A stretch of DNA of 18,970 nt. It comes from an uncultured Clostridia bacterium (lineage in GTDB: Bacteria > Bacillota > Clostridia > Oscillospirales > Oscillospiraceae). The DNA is taken from contig CALERM010000219.1 in NCBI GenBank assembly GCA_937907715.1, positions 1 to 18,970 on the forward strand. The letters are read 5' to 3'. The position numbers and the translations under genes were made by a program. The notes beneath the pieces are model-generated. The model saw nothing but the letters and a program-made list of their open reading frames with translations, was not told the origin of the DNA and ran no database searches. Position 1 is the stretch's first letter. Each line of letters starts with the position of its first letter. Of the stretch, positions 1 to 6,771 are shown piece after piece.

Positions 1-38
1 TTGATAAATCAAGACTTTTTAAGGAGATGTAGAGATAT

Positions 39-1136
39 ATGAAATTAGGTATCGTTGGCTTGCCGAATGTCGGCAAATCCACGCTTTTCAATGCCATCAC
101 CAACGCCGGCGTTGCAGCGGACAACTACGCCTTCTGCACCATCGACCCCAATGTCGGCGTTGTGTCCGTGCCGGACAAGCGGCTCGAGTGGCTGCGCGAC
201 CAGCACAACCCAAAGAAGTTCACCCCCGCCGTCATTGAGTTCGTCGACATCGCAGGTCTCGTGAAGGGCGCGTCGAAGGGCGAAGGTCTGGGCAACAAAT
301 TTCTGTCCAACATCCGCGGCTGCGATGCGATTGTCCACGTCGTGCGCTGCTTTGAAGACCCCAACGTCACCCACGTCGAGGGCTCGACCGACCCGCTGCG
401 CGACATTGAAATCATCAACACCGAGCTGATTATGGCGGATCTGGAAATGATCGACCGCCGCATTGACAAGGCGCAGAAAAACGCCAAGGGCGGCGACAAG
501 CGCTTCAACCACGAAGCAGACGTCTTTACCGCGCTGCGCGACTATATGAACGAGGGCAACCTCGCGCGTACATTTGAATGCTCGGACGACGATGCTGCCA
601 TGATCGCAACGAGTGACCTTCTGACGCTCCGCAAGACAATCTATGCCGCAAACCTCGGTGAAAACGAGGTAAATGACCCTGAATCCAGCAAGCATTACAT
701 GGCGGTCAAAAAGCTCGCCGAGTCCGAGGGCAGCCAGGTGCTTCCCATCTGTGCAAAGCTTGAAGCGGATATCGCCGAGCTGGACGATCCCGAGGAAAAG
801 GCAATGTTCATGGAGGAGCTTGGCTTACAGGAGTCCGGTCTGGACCGGCTGATTCAGTGCAGCTACAGTTTGCTGGGTCTGATTTCCTTCCTCACGGCAG
901 GCTCTGATGAGTGCCGCGCCTGGACCATCAAAAACGGCACCAAAGCGCCCCAGGCAGCCGGCAAGATTCACTCCGATTTTGAGCGCGGCTTCATCCGCGC
1001 GGAGGTCATCGCCTTCGACGATCTCAAATCGTGCGGCACGCTCGCCAACGCAAAGGCGAAGGGTCTTCTGCGCAGCGAAGGGAAAGAGTATGTCATGAAA
1101 GACGGCGACGTCGTCAATTTCCTGTTCAATGTTTAA
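39..1136 (+). CDS. ychF: Redox-regulated ATPase YchF (Obg-family P-loop protein)
   Basis: Cytosolic, ribosome-associated P-loop NTPase of the Obg/YchF family, 365 aa, the usual full length. The G1 loop GLPNVGKST is at residues 7-15. The switch region DIAGLVKGASKGEGLGN follows near residue 70. The usual NKxD specificity motif is replaced by NLGE (within AANLGENEV, about residue 205), the family hallmark that goes with ATP preference over GTP. A TGS-type C-terminus fills the last ~85 residues, ending DGDVVNFLFNV. The ATG at 39 is preceded by AAGGAG at 21-26, a rather long 12-nt spacing. No partner gene is visible: it is followed directly by a terminator and a convergent unit. Function in translation or stress response is known from the family; nothing here refines it. 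Confidence 0.97.
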   Translation: MKLGIVGLPNVGKSTLFNAITNAGVAADNYAFCTIDPNVGVVSVPDKRLEWLRDQHNPKKFTPAVIEFVDIAGLVKGASKGEGLGNKFLSNIRGCDAIVHVVRCFEDPNVTHVEGSTDPLRDIEIINTELIMADLEMIDRRIDKAQKNAKGGDKRFNHEADVFTALRDYMNEGNLARTFECSDDDAAMIATSDLLTLRKTIYAANLGENEVNDPESSKHYMAVKKLAESEGSQVLPICAKLEADIAELDDPEEKAMFMEELGLQESGLDRLIQCSYSLLGLISFLTAGSDECRAWTIKNGTKAPQAAGKIHSDFERGFIRAEVIAFDDLKSCGTLANAKAKGLLRSEGKEYVMKDGDVVNFLFNV

Positions 1137-1143
1137 AAAAGTC

Positions 1144-1178
1144 CCCCGGCTGCTTAAACCGCAGCCGGGGATTCGTTT
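1144..1178. terminator. Bidirectional intrinsic terminator between ychF and the DUF3786 gene
   Basis: A perfect 10-bp stem, CCCCGGCTGC (1144-1153) and GCAGCCGGGG (1161-1170), closes a 7-nt loop. On the minus strand it is followed by GAC and six T (complement of 1135-1140). On the plus strand the tail ATTCGTTT is weaker. It lies between two convergent stops and probably serves both. Confidence 0.8.
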
Positions 1179-1818
1179 ACATATGTCCTTCCGTGTTTTC
1201 TACCGGCAGACCCATGTGCGCCTGCAGGCGCATGACGAGAAAGCGCGCCGCATAGCACACGGTTTCAAATCGCAGAAACGCCAGCACATTTTCGTCCCAC
1301 ATCAGCTTGAACACCGGCGGAAACTCATCGTCTGACGACCAGAACTGCACCATGACGGGCAGGCAATCAAACAGCGGAATCTCAAACGAAAGTTCCCCCA
1401 TGGAAATCTCGCGTCCGCCCAATGCCAGACATGCCGCGCGCAGCGCTTCCGGCTTGCGGTCGCAGTCTGCGGCGAAGTCGTCGAACGCGCCCTTTGCGGG
1501 GTTCGCTCCGTGGATGGTACCGGGCAGATTTTCCGCCTGACTGTATCTGCCGCAAAGCGATGCGCCGTCTTTCGCGCAGCACAGAAGATCGTAGATCGTC
1601 ATTGCGTCGAGAAAGCCCGCGCGCTGCCAGCCGTCTGCGTCCTCCCACTCAATTGTTCCTGCCGCACGCGAGATGCGGTAGCGCCGGTCGAGCAGGCGCA
1701 GATACAGATACTGCGCGTCATATTCCCGACAGAACATATGGATCATGCGCTGCTGGTCGTATTTCAAAAATTCTCCCGGCATGCGCGAGAGCGTAATATC
1801 ATAGTTTGACTGTGCCAT
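1177..1818 (-). CDS. DUF3786 family protein
   Basis: 213-aa soluble protein with no signal peptide or membrane segment. I recognise the C-terminal signature of DUF3786: a LGG turn, then SFEIPLFDCLPVMVQFW, the acidic DDEFPP, and LMWDENVLAFLRFETVCYAA. The family occurs in anaerobic Firmicutes and sulphate reducers and has no assigned function. The start ATG (1816-1818) has a G-rich site (GGGGGA) about 8 nt upstream, and only 15 nt separate it from the stop of the CapA-like gene, so the two are very likely co-transcribed. That link to an envelope protein is the only contextual clue. Family assignment is from memory of the motif, without a profile search. Confidence 0.8.
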   Translation of the reverse strand: MAQSNYDITLSRMPGEFLKYDQQRMIHMFCREYDAQYLYLRLLDRRYRISRAAGTIEWEDADGWQRAGFLDAMTIYDLLCCAKDGASLCGRYSQAENLPGTIHGANPAKGAFDDFAADCDRKPEALRAACLALGGREISMGELSFEIPLFDCLPVMVQFWSSDDEFPPVFKLMWDENVLAFLRFETVCYAARFLVMRLQAHMGLPVENTEGHM

Positions 1819-1833
1819 TGCAAATCCCCCGCC

Positions 1834-3156
1834 TTACTTGCCGGAATCATAGTCCGAAGCGGTTGCCGCCCGGAGATGCGCAATGGCGTCTGTAAACGTC
1901 TGCTCCATCTCCGGGAACAGCCCCGAGTTGATGGCGCTTCGGATGGGCAGAATTTCATAGCGCGTCTTCGCGCCCTCGCCGTGGTCCATGAGATAGATGG
2001 GCGTATAGCTCACACCGGACAGCTGTGTCGCGCCGGTCTGTCCGTTTTTCGTGAACGAGAGGTTCAGAACGACGGACTCGCGGCAGTTTTTCGCGTAGCT
2101 GTCATCCATCGAGGAAAAGAAATTGCCGAGACTGTAGGCGACAAAGCATGTCTTTTCCGTGCCGTCGACCGTCGTGACCTGCTCCTGCTCCATGGGACCG
2201 ACAATGTGCGAATGCGAGCCGATGATCGCGTCGACGCCGTTTTCAAAGAGCAGGTTCTTGATCTTCTTCTGCGAGTCTGTGACGGCAGAGTCGGCTTCGC
2301 TCCCCCAATGCAGCATCGCGACAATCACGTCCGGCTGCAGCGCCTTCGCCGCATTGACAGAAGCGACAATCGCGTCGGTGTTGATTTTGTTGAAATCCGA
2401 AGCATAGTCGGTGTAAAGCACATCCACCGCATACTCCTCGCCCTCCGGAAGTGTCAGACTGTTCAGCCCCTTCGTATAGGCGATGAACGCGATTTTCACG
2501 CCGTTGACGTTCTTAAGCAGCACGCCGCCGAGGCTCGTCTTATCGTCCTGCGCCGCATACGTTCCCACATGGGAAAGCCCCGCTGCGTCCAGATACCGGA
2601 TGGTACTCTGAAGCCCGGAAAGACCGTTCTGAATCGAGTACGTGTTTGCCGTCTGCAATACGTCAAAGCCAATCGAGCTGAGCGTCTTTGCCAGAGACTC
2701 CGGCGCGCGGAAGTTGGGCTTTCCGGAGTATGGCTCGCCGCAGAAGTTCAGCTCCAGATTGCCGACCGTGAGGTCCGCCGACACGGTGCAGCCCGAAACA
2801 GCGGCAAAGCTCGAGGTAAAATCATAGGTCCCATCGTCCTGCCGCGCCGCGTCGAGCTGCTCGTCATACATCATGATATCGCCGACGGCGGCAATGGTCA
2901 CGGTGGTGTCCGGCTCCGTCGGCACGACCGACTCCGGCGCATCCTGCTGTACGTCCGCCGTCTCGCCGGACTGTTCCTGCTGCGCACTGCGGCTCTTACA
3001 GCCGCGGACAATCAGAACCATCGACAAAATCAGAATCACCAGCAGCACGCCGAGAACAATGCGCTGCTGCACCTTGCGCCGGCGGCGCTGCTCGAGCCGC
3101 TTGAGCCGCCTTGCTTCCAGCAATTGCTCGTCGCGCTCAAATTCCTGTTCGTCCAT
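1834..3156 (-). CDS. CapA-family (PGA_cap) metallophosphoesterase-like protein, membrane-anchored
   Basis: 440 aa when started at the ATG 3154-3156, chosen because GGAAAGGAG lies 7 nt upstream; a longer in-frame start at 3183 lacks such a site. A highly charged N-terminal stretch (about 1-31) precedes one transmembrane helix (about 33-50) and an Ala/Glu/Ser/Pro linker. The CapA/PGA_cap domain starts at AAVGDIMMYDEQ (about residue 89). Typical motifs include NLELNFCGEP, MLHWGSE and IGSHSHIVGPME. The domain should face outside the membrane. Relatives take part in poly-gamma-glutamate capsule assembly or other envelope metabolism, but many clostridial homologues lie outside capsule operons, as here. 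Oddity: the stretch usually reading ANNHxxDxG is ANTYSIQNG, without that histidine. First gene of a two-gene unit with the DUF3786 gene. Confidence 0.9.
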   Translation of the reverse strand: MDEQEFERDEQLLEARRLKRLEQRRRRKVQQRIVLGVLLVILILSMVLIVRGCKSRSAQQEQSGETADVQQDAPESVVPTEPDTTVTIAAVGDIMMYDEQLDAARQDDGTYDFTSSFAAVSGCTVSADLTVGNLELNFCGEPYSGKPNFRAPESLAKTLSSIGFDVLQTANTYSIQNGLSGLQSTIRYLDAAGLSHVGTYAAQDDKTSLGGVLLKNVNGVKIAFIAYTKGLNSLTLPEGEEYAVDVLYTDYASDFNKINTDAIVASVNAAKALQPDVIVAMLHWGSEADSAVTDSQKKIKNLLFENGVDAIIGSHSHIVGPMEQEQVTTVDGTEKTCFVAYSLGNFFSSMDDSYAKNCRESVVLNLSFTKNGQTGATQLSGVSYTPIYLMDHGEGAKTRYEILPIRSAINSGLFPEMEQTFTDAIAHLRAATASDYDSGK

Positions 3157-3218
3157 ATAAACTCCTTTCCCGGCACAAATCAAAAAGCGTTTGCCGGATT
3201 TCGCGAAATTTTTTACTC

Positions 3219-3247
3219 ATTATACTATATCGCACAATTTTGCACAA
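3219..3247 (-). promoter_or_regulatory. Sigma-A-type promoter for the CapA-like gene
   Basis: Reading the minus strand, TTGTGC (3242-3247) and a perfect TATAAT (3219-3224) are separated by 17 nt. The predicted start point leaves a leader of roughly 55 nt before the ATG at 3156. Seen directly in sequence; activity inferred. Confidence 0.7.
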
Positions 3248-3278
3248 CGGGGAATTTCTCCCGCGGAAAAGTCAAGCC

Positions 3279-3316
3279 TTGGCGAATTGCCTCAAATGTG
3301 TTACAATGGTTACAAT
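3279..3316 (+). promoter_or_regulatory. Promoter region of the GH25 gene, with duplicated -10 element
   Basis: TTGGCG (3279-3284) is followed after 17 nt by TACAAT (3302-3307). A second TACAAT (3311-3316) pairs with TTGCCT (3287-3292) at 18 nt. The -10 region reads TTACAATGGTTACAAT, so two overlapping promoters offset by 9 nt are possible. The leader is only about 15-25 nt and contains the ribosome site. Confidence 0.6.
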
Positions 3317-3336
3317 CTTTTCTGAAGGAGCGTTCC

Positions 3337-4212
3337 ATGAAAAACCATCGCAGCCATGTCGGGCGCACGCGCCTGATTCTGATTCTGTTGTGTATTGTGC
3401 TCGCCGCTGCCATGCTCTGGTGCGCGGTATCGCTTGTATCAAAGGTTGGCACCTATTCCAGCCGCACCGTAGGAGACGACAAACCAGCCGAGGAAGTTCC
3501 CGTCGAGCCTGCCGATCTGGAGCCGACTGTCGCCGAAAACAGCTACGATCCGGCTGGATTCTATGAAGAAGGCGGCTTCAAGCGCTACAAAAGCGCAGAT
3601 ACCATCGCCTCTGTCGGCGTCGACGTGTCGTCGCACCAACAGGACATCGACTGGGAGCTGGTCGCAGCGAACGGCGTGGAATTTGCCATGATCCGCGTCG
3701 GCTACCGCGGCTATACCGAGGGCGAAATTCAGCCGGACGACTATTTCACACAGAACATCGAAGGCGCGCTTGCCGCGGGACTCGACGTCGGCGTCTATTT
3801 CTTCTCGCAGGCACTCGATGAAAAAGAGGCAATCGACGAAGCAAGCTTCGTGCTGGAAAGCATCCAGGACTATCCCCTCTCCTACCCTGTCATTTTCGAC
3901 TGGGAGGACATTCAGGCAGAGGCGCGGACCGACGGCATGGACTCCATCCAACTCACAAAAAACGCCCTTGCCTTCTGCGGCGCCATCGAAAAGGCGGGCT
4001 ACCGCGCGGGCGTGTATTTCAACCAGCGCTTCGGCTATGAGGAGTTTGATCTGGAAAGCCTGCAGGACTATGTGTTCTGGCTTGCCGAATACAACGAAAC
4101 GCCGAGCTTTTCGTATCATTTCCAGCTCTGGCAGTACTGCAACGATGGTCGTGTTGACGGCATTGGAACGGATGTGGATCTGAATCTGGCATTTCTGCGC
4201 GCGAAGCATTGA
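3337..4212 (+). CDS. Glycoside hydrolase family 25 muramidase, membrane-anchored
   Basis: 291 aa. The reading frame is open far upstream, but the start is set at the ATG 3337 by GAAGGAG (3324-3330, 6-nt spacing) and by the promoter just before it. Residues 13-34 form one transmembrane helix after a basic N-terminus, followed by an acidic Pro/Glu linker to about residue 90. The GH25 (lysozyme/cellosyl-type) domain begins at GVDVSSHQ (Asp96) and has the DWE catalytic pair in PVIFDWEDI (Asp188, Glu190). It ends with FQLWQYCNDGRVDGI and DVDLN, the classic family C-terminus. The family cleaves the MurNAc-GlcNAc beta-1,4 bond of peptidoglycan. No cell-wall-binding repeats are present, so the anchor probably positions it. 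It is more likely a housekeeping wall remodeller than a phage lysin, since no phage gene is nearby. Confidence 0.93.
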   Translation: MKNHRSHVGRTRLILILLCIVLAAAMLWCAVSLVSKVGTYSSRTVGDDKPAEEVPVEPADLEPTVAENSYDPAGFYEEGGFKRYKSADTIASVGVDVSSHQQDIDWELVAANGVEFAMIRVGYRGYTEGEIQPDDYFTQNIEGALAAGLDVGVYFFSQALDEKEAIDEASFVLESIQDYPLSYPVIFDWEDIQAEARTDGMDSIQLTKNALAFCGAIEKAGYRAGVYFNQRFGYEEFDLESLQDYVFWLAEYNETPSFSYHFQLWQYCNDGRVDGIGTDVDLNLAFLRAKH

Positions 4213-4217
4213 GCGTT

Positions 4218-4242
4218 CCCCCGGGAAACCGGGGGATTTTTG
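4218..4242 (+). terminator. Intrinsic terminator of the GH25 gene
   Basis: The 7-bp GC stem CCCCCGG (4218-4224) and CCGGGGG (4229-4235) closes a stable GAAA tetraloop and is followed by ATTTTTG. It starts six bases after the stop codon. Confidence 0.85.
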
Positions 4243-4243
4243 T

Positions 4244-4380
4244 GCCCGCCGGGCGCGGGGTCTTTTTGGGCTGGACCCGTGGTCCAGGGACCATGGGAGT
4301 GTCTGGCAGAGGACTTCCAGTTAAAACTGGCGCTTGCCGCCACGGCAAGAAGAAAAAGCCCCCCGCTGCCGGCAGGCAGC
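4244..4380. repeat. Cluster of short inverted repeats in the GH25-merR spacer
   Basis: No gene fits the 4213-4471 gap. After the terminator it holds a run of separate dyads. GCCC/GGGC is at 4244-4254, followed by GCGGGGTC and five T. CTGGACC/GGTCCAG is at 4271-4287 with a 3-nt loop. CCAGTT/AACTGG is at 4317-4330. CTTGCCG/CGGCAAG is at 4333-4349 with a 3-nt loop. The palindrome CTGCCGGCAG is at 4366-4375. Each is perfect over its arms. They could be backup terminators, a structured RNA, or decayed repeat elements; the sequence alone does not decide. Confidence 0.5.
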
Positions 4381-4399
4381 AAAAACCTCTTTTCCCCTC

Positions 4400-4430
4400 T
4401 TGACACTGCCACTGTGTCAGGCTTTACAAT
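4400..4430 (+). promoter_or_regulatory. MerR-type promoter/operator (19-bp spacer with dyad)
   Basis: A perfect TTGACA (4400-4405) and TACAAT (4425-4430) are separated by 19 bp instead of 17, the diagnostic spacing of promoters twisted open by MerR proteins. The perfect dyad TGACAC (4401-4406) / GTGTCA (4414-4419), centred on 7 nt, sits between the two hexamers exactly where a MerR dimer binds. The regulator gene starts about 35 nt past the expected start point, so this is most simply an autoregulatory site. Confidence 0.85.
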
Positions 4431-4471
4431 ACCTGTGGCGCCAAAAAATAAACTGCATGGAGGGTACCGCC

Positions 4472-5287
4472 TTGCTGAAAATCGGAGATTTTTCCAAGCT
4501 GTCCAGAATCAGCGTCCGCATGCTCCGGCACTACGACGAGATTGGGCTCTTGCGCCCGGTCTATGTCGACCGCTTCACCGACTATCGCTACTATGACGAG
4601 CATCAGCTGCCCACCGTCGGGCGCATCACCGCGCTCAAGGACATGGGCTTTCATCTGGCGGAAATCGGGCAATTGCTGGAGCTGTATGACGACAAGGACG
4701 CACTCGACGCGCATCTTGCCGCGCAGCAGCGCCAGCTGGAGCTGCTCGCTGAAGATACCGCGCAGCGCCTTCGTCTGATTGCGGCAGCGAGGAACCGCTT
4801 ACGAAAGGACGAACCTATGAAGTACAATGTCACACTGAAAACCCTTCCCGAACGCTACTGCGCTACGGTGCGCATGACCATCCCCCGTTACGAAGACGAG
4901 GGCATGGTATGGGGCGTTCTGTGCAGCGAAACCGCCGCGATGGCGCTGGTCCCCAGCGACCCCTGCTACTGCGCCGTCGAATTCCTCGACAACGAATTCA
5001 AGGAGCAGAACGTCGAGATTCTGGCGTCCAAATCCGTCAAAGGCACGTATCCGGATACCGAGCATGTGAAGTTCCGGACGCTTCCCGCCGTGACCTACGC
5101 CGGCTGCACGTTCAAGGGCAGCTACGCGCAGATCAACGACGTTGTCGCTGCCGTCAGCGCGTGGGTGGAGGACAACGGCTACGACTACGCCGGCTGCATG
5201 TTCGATATCTACCACGTCAGCCCGCACGAGACGCAGAACCCCGACGAGTTTGTCACTGAGGTCTGCTTCCCGGTCAGAAAGAAATAA
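4472..5287 (+). CDS. MerR-family regulator with GyrI-like effector-binding domain
   Basis: 271 aa. The start is taken as TTG 4472 because GGAGGG (4459-4464) lies 7 nt upstream and the protein then begins MLKIGDFSKL, as MerR proteins do. The in-frame ATG at 4457 has no ribosome site. Residues 1-70 are the winged HTH (ISVRMLRHYDEIGLL, then DRFTDYRYYDEHQL). About 72-112 form the dimerisation coiled coil rich in Leu, Gln and Arg. From about 117 a GyrI/AraC-type effector domain runs to the end (LPERYCATVRMTIPRYED ... PDEFVTEVCFPVRKK). This architecture matches BmrR/BltR-like multidrug-sensing regulators. No transporter adjoins it, so its visible target is its own promoter. The gene downstream is convergent and not a target by position. 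Confidence 0.93.
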   Translation: MLKIGDFSKLSRISVRMLRHYDEIGLLRPVYVDRFTDYRYYDEHQLPTVGRITALKDMGFHLAEIGQLLELYDDKDALDAHLAAQQRQLELLAEDTAQRLRLIAAARNRLRKDEPMKYNVTLKTLPERYCATVRMTIPRYEDEGMVWGVLCSETAAMALVPSDPCYCAVEFLDNEFKEQNVEILASKSVKGTYPDTEHVKFRTLPAVTYAGCTFKGSYAQINDVVAAVSAWVEDNGYDYAGCMFDIYHVSPHETQNPDEFVTEVCFPVRKK

Positions 5288-5293
5288 CGCCGC

Positions 5294-5334
5294 AAAAAGC
5301 TGCCGCAGACGAAACACCGTCTGCGGCAGTTTTT
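5294..5334. terminator. Bidirectional terminator between merR-type gene and AAA+ ATPase gene
   Basis: A perfect 12-bp stem, CTGCCGCAGACG (5300-5311) and CGTCTGCGGCAG (5318-5329), with a 6-nt loop. It is flanked by AAAAAG on the left and TTTTT on the right, so both strands present a stem followed by a U-run. It lies between two convergent stop codons (5287 and 5338). Confidence 0.92.
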
Positions 5335-5337
5335 CTT

Positions 5338-6771
5338 CTACAGATCCTTTGCCAGCTCCTCGGGAAGCGTCTGCGCACAGAGCGCCTTGTATCGCGCGCT
5401 GCCGGACAAAAACACCTGCGCGCCGGGAAGATGCCCCAGCTGCGTCAGGAAGATGAGCAGCTCATGCCCTGCGCCGAAGGTATCGTGCACAAAGCCCATG
5501 GCGTTGTCCAGCTGCATGGCGCATGAAGATTTCTGCTGCAAAAGCGCCTTCCGGCAGCGGTCTTCTTCCTGCCGCAGCGCCGAAAGATCGTCTGCGCCGT
5601 CCAGCAGCGCATGCAGCCTTGCCGCAAAGCGCCGCTCCTGCGCTTCCTCTTCCGCCGGCAATACGCCCAGGTCCTTGCGCAGCTTCACCGCCTTTTCGCG
5701 CCGGTCAAAGTTCTCCTTTGCCGCGCAAAGCGGGTCCGTTTCCCTCTGCACGGCAGACGCAAAGCTCTCCAGGCTGGCGAAAAACGCCGCCTGCTGCCGG
5801 TAATCCTCCAACTCCCGCCGGACGGCATGCAGCAGAAATTCGACCGCCGCCAGCCGCCCGTCGAAGGGCAGCTCCCGCAGCTCCGGCGCGCAGCCGCTCT
5901 GCCTGCCGGACAAAACAGACGCAGGCGCAAGCTTCTGCTGCCAGCCGGAATAGAGCCGGAAGAACGCCTCAAACGACGCGGCAATCTCCGCGTGCTGCAA
6001 AAACTCTCCGAACAGCGCGCCGGTTATTGCAAAGTCCAGCCGCTCGTAGCTCGAAAGCGTCTGGGACAAATCCTCCCAGCCGCGGGCGGTCACAAAGCTT
6101 CTTCCGCGGGCGTTTCGCTCGACGCAGTAAAAATGCTCCGGGTTCAGCTCCAGATACGAAAGCACCGCCGGATGAAGTCCCTTCGCGTGCGCGTAGTCGC
6201 GCCAGACGGCATAGTCTTCCGAAATTTCCAGCAGCCGGACTCTGTCCATCGTGACCGTATCGAAGCTTCTTGCCGACTCGTTGTACACCGGCGGATTGCC
6301 CGCCGCAGCGATGACCCAGCCCTCGGGGAGCCTGTGGGTTCCGAACTGCTTGCTTTGCAGCAGCTGCAGCATCGCTGGCATCAGCGTTTCCGACACGCAG
6401 TTGATTTCGTCCAGAAACAAAATGCCGGTCTTGATTCCTGTTCTTTCCATCCGCTCATAGACGCTCGCCAGAATCTCGCTCATGGTATACTCGGTGGCGG
6501 AATACGGTTTCCCGCCAAAGGTTTTCTCGCGGATCAGCGGCAGCCCCAGCGCGCTCTGGCGCGTGTGGTGGGTCATGGTGTAGCAGACCAGATTGATCCC
6601 CATCTCCTGCGCCAGCTGATAAAATACCGCCGTCTTGCCGACGCCCGGCGGTCCCATGAGAAGAAGCGGTCTCTGATGCACAAGCGGCATGCAGAGCGCG
6701 CCCTCCGGCGTTCGTTCGGTATAGGCAAGCACCGTGCGCCGGATTTCTTCCTTTGCCTGTTTTATATCCAT
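5338..6771 (-). CDS. MoxR-like AAA+ ATPase
   Basis: 477 aa. The Walker A GPPGVGKT is at residues 40-47, Walker B ILFLDEIN at 117-124, and a sensor-1-like VIAAAGNPP around 155. A MoxR-type lid region follows. The remaining ~200 residues, rich in Ala, Glu, Arg and Gln, are probably helical and are not recognised. MoxR ATPases work with VWA-domain proteins to remodel, load metal into, or activate client complexes. The start ATG (6769-6771) has GGGAGGG 7 nt upstream. It overlaps the 3' end of the VWA gene by 10 nt (ATGGATATAA carries both start and stop), so the pair is translationally coupled. No client enzyme lies next to it. Confidence 0.9.
   Translation of the reverse strand: MDIKQAKEEIRRTVLAYTERTPEGALCMPLVHQRPLLLMGPPGVGKTAVFYQLAQEMGINLVCYTMTHHTRQSALGLPLIREKTFGGKPYSATEYTMSEILASVYERMERTGIKTGILFLDEINCVSETLMPAMLQLLQSKQFGTHRLPEGWVIAAAGNPPVYNESARSFDTVTMDRVRLLEISEDYAVWRDYAHAKGLHPAVLSYLELNPEHFYCVERNARGRSFVTARGWEDLSQTLSSYERLDFAITGALFGEFLQHAEIAASFEAFFRLYSGWQQKLAPASVLSGRQSGCAPELRELPFDGRLAAVEFLLHAVRRELEDYRQQAAFFASLESFASAVQRETDPLCAAKENFDRREKAVKLRKDLGVLPAEEEAQERRFAARLHALLDGADDLSALRQEEDRCRKALLQQKSSCAMQLDNAMGFVHDTFGAGHELLIFLTQLGHLPGAQVFLSGSARYKALCAQTLPEELAKDL

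Noticed and set aside
1876..3336. Very long plus-strand open frame running antisense through the CapA-like gene into the GH25 gene
   Set aside because: The upstream ~487 codons are an antisense shadow caused by GC-biased codons. The GH25 gene has its own promoter, ribosome site and signal-anchor start at 3337.
3337..4212. GH25 muramidase as a prophage endolysin
   Set aside because: It has its own membrane anchor, promoter and terminator, and no holin, phage structural or integrase gene is in the window.
4116..4412. 98-codon minus-strand frame in the GH25-merR spacer with a hydrophobic N-terminus
   Set aside because: It overlaps the certain GH25 3' end, has no ribosome site I can see, and crosses the terminator and several hairpins.
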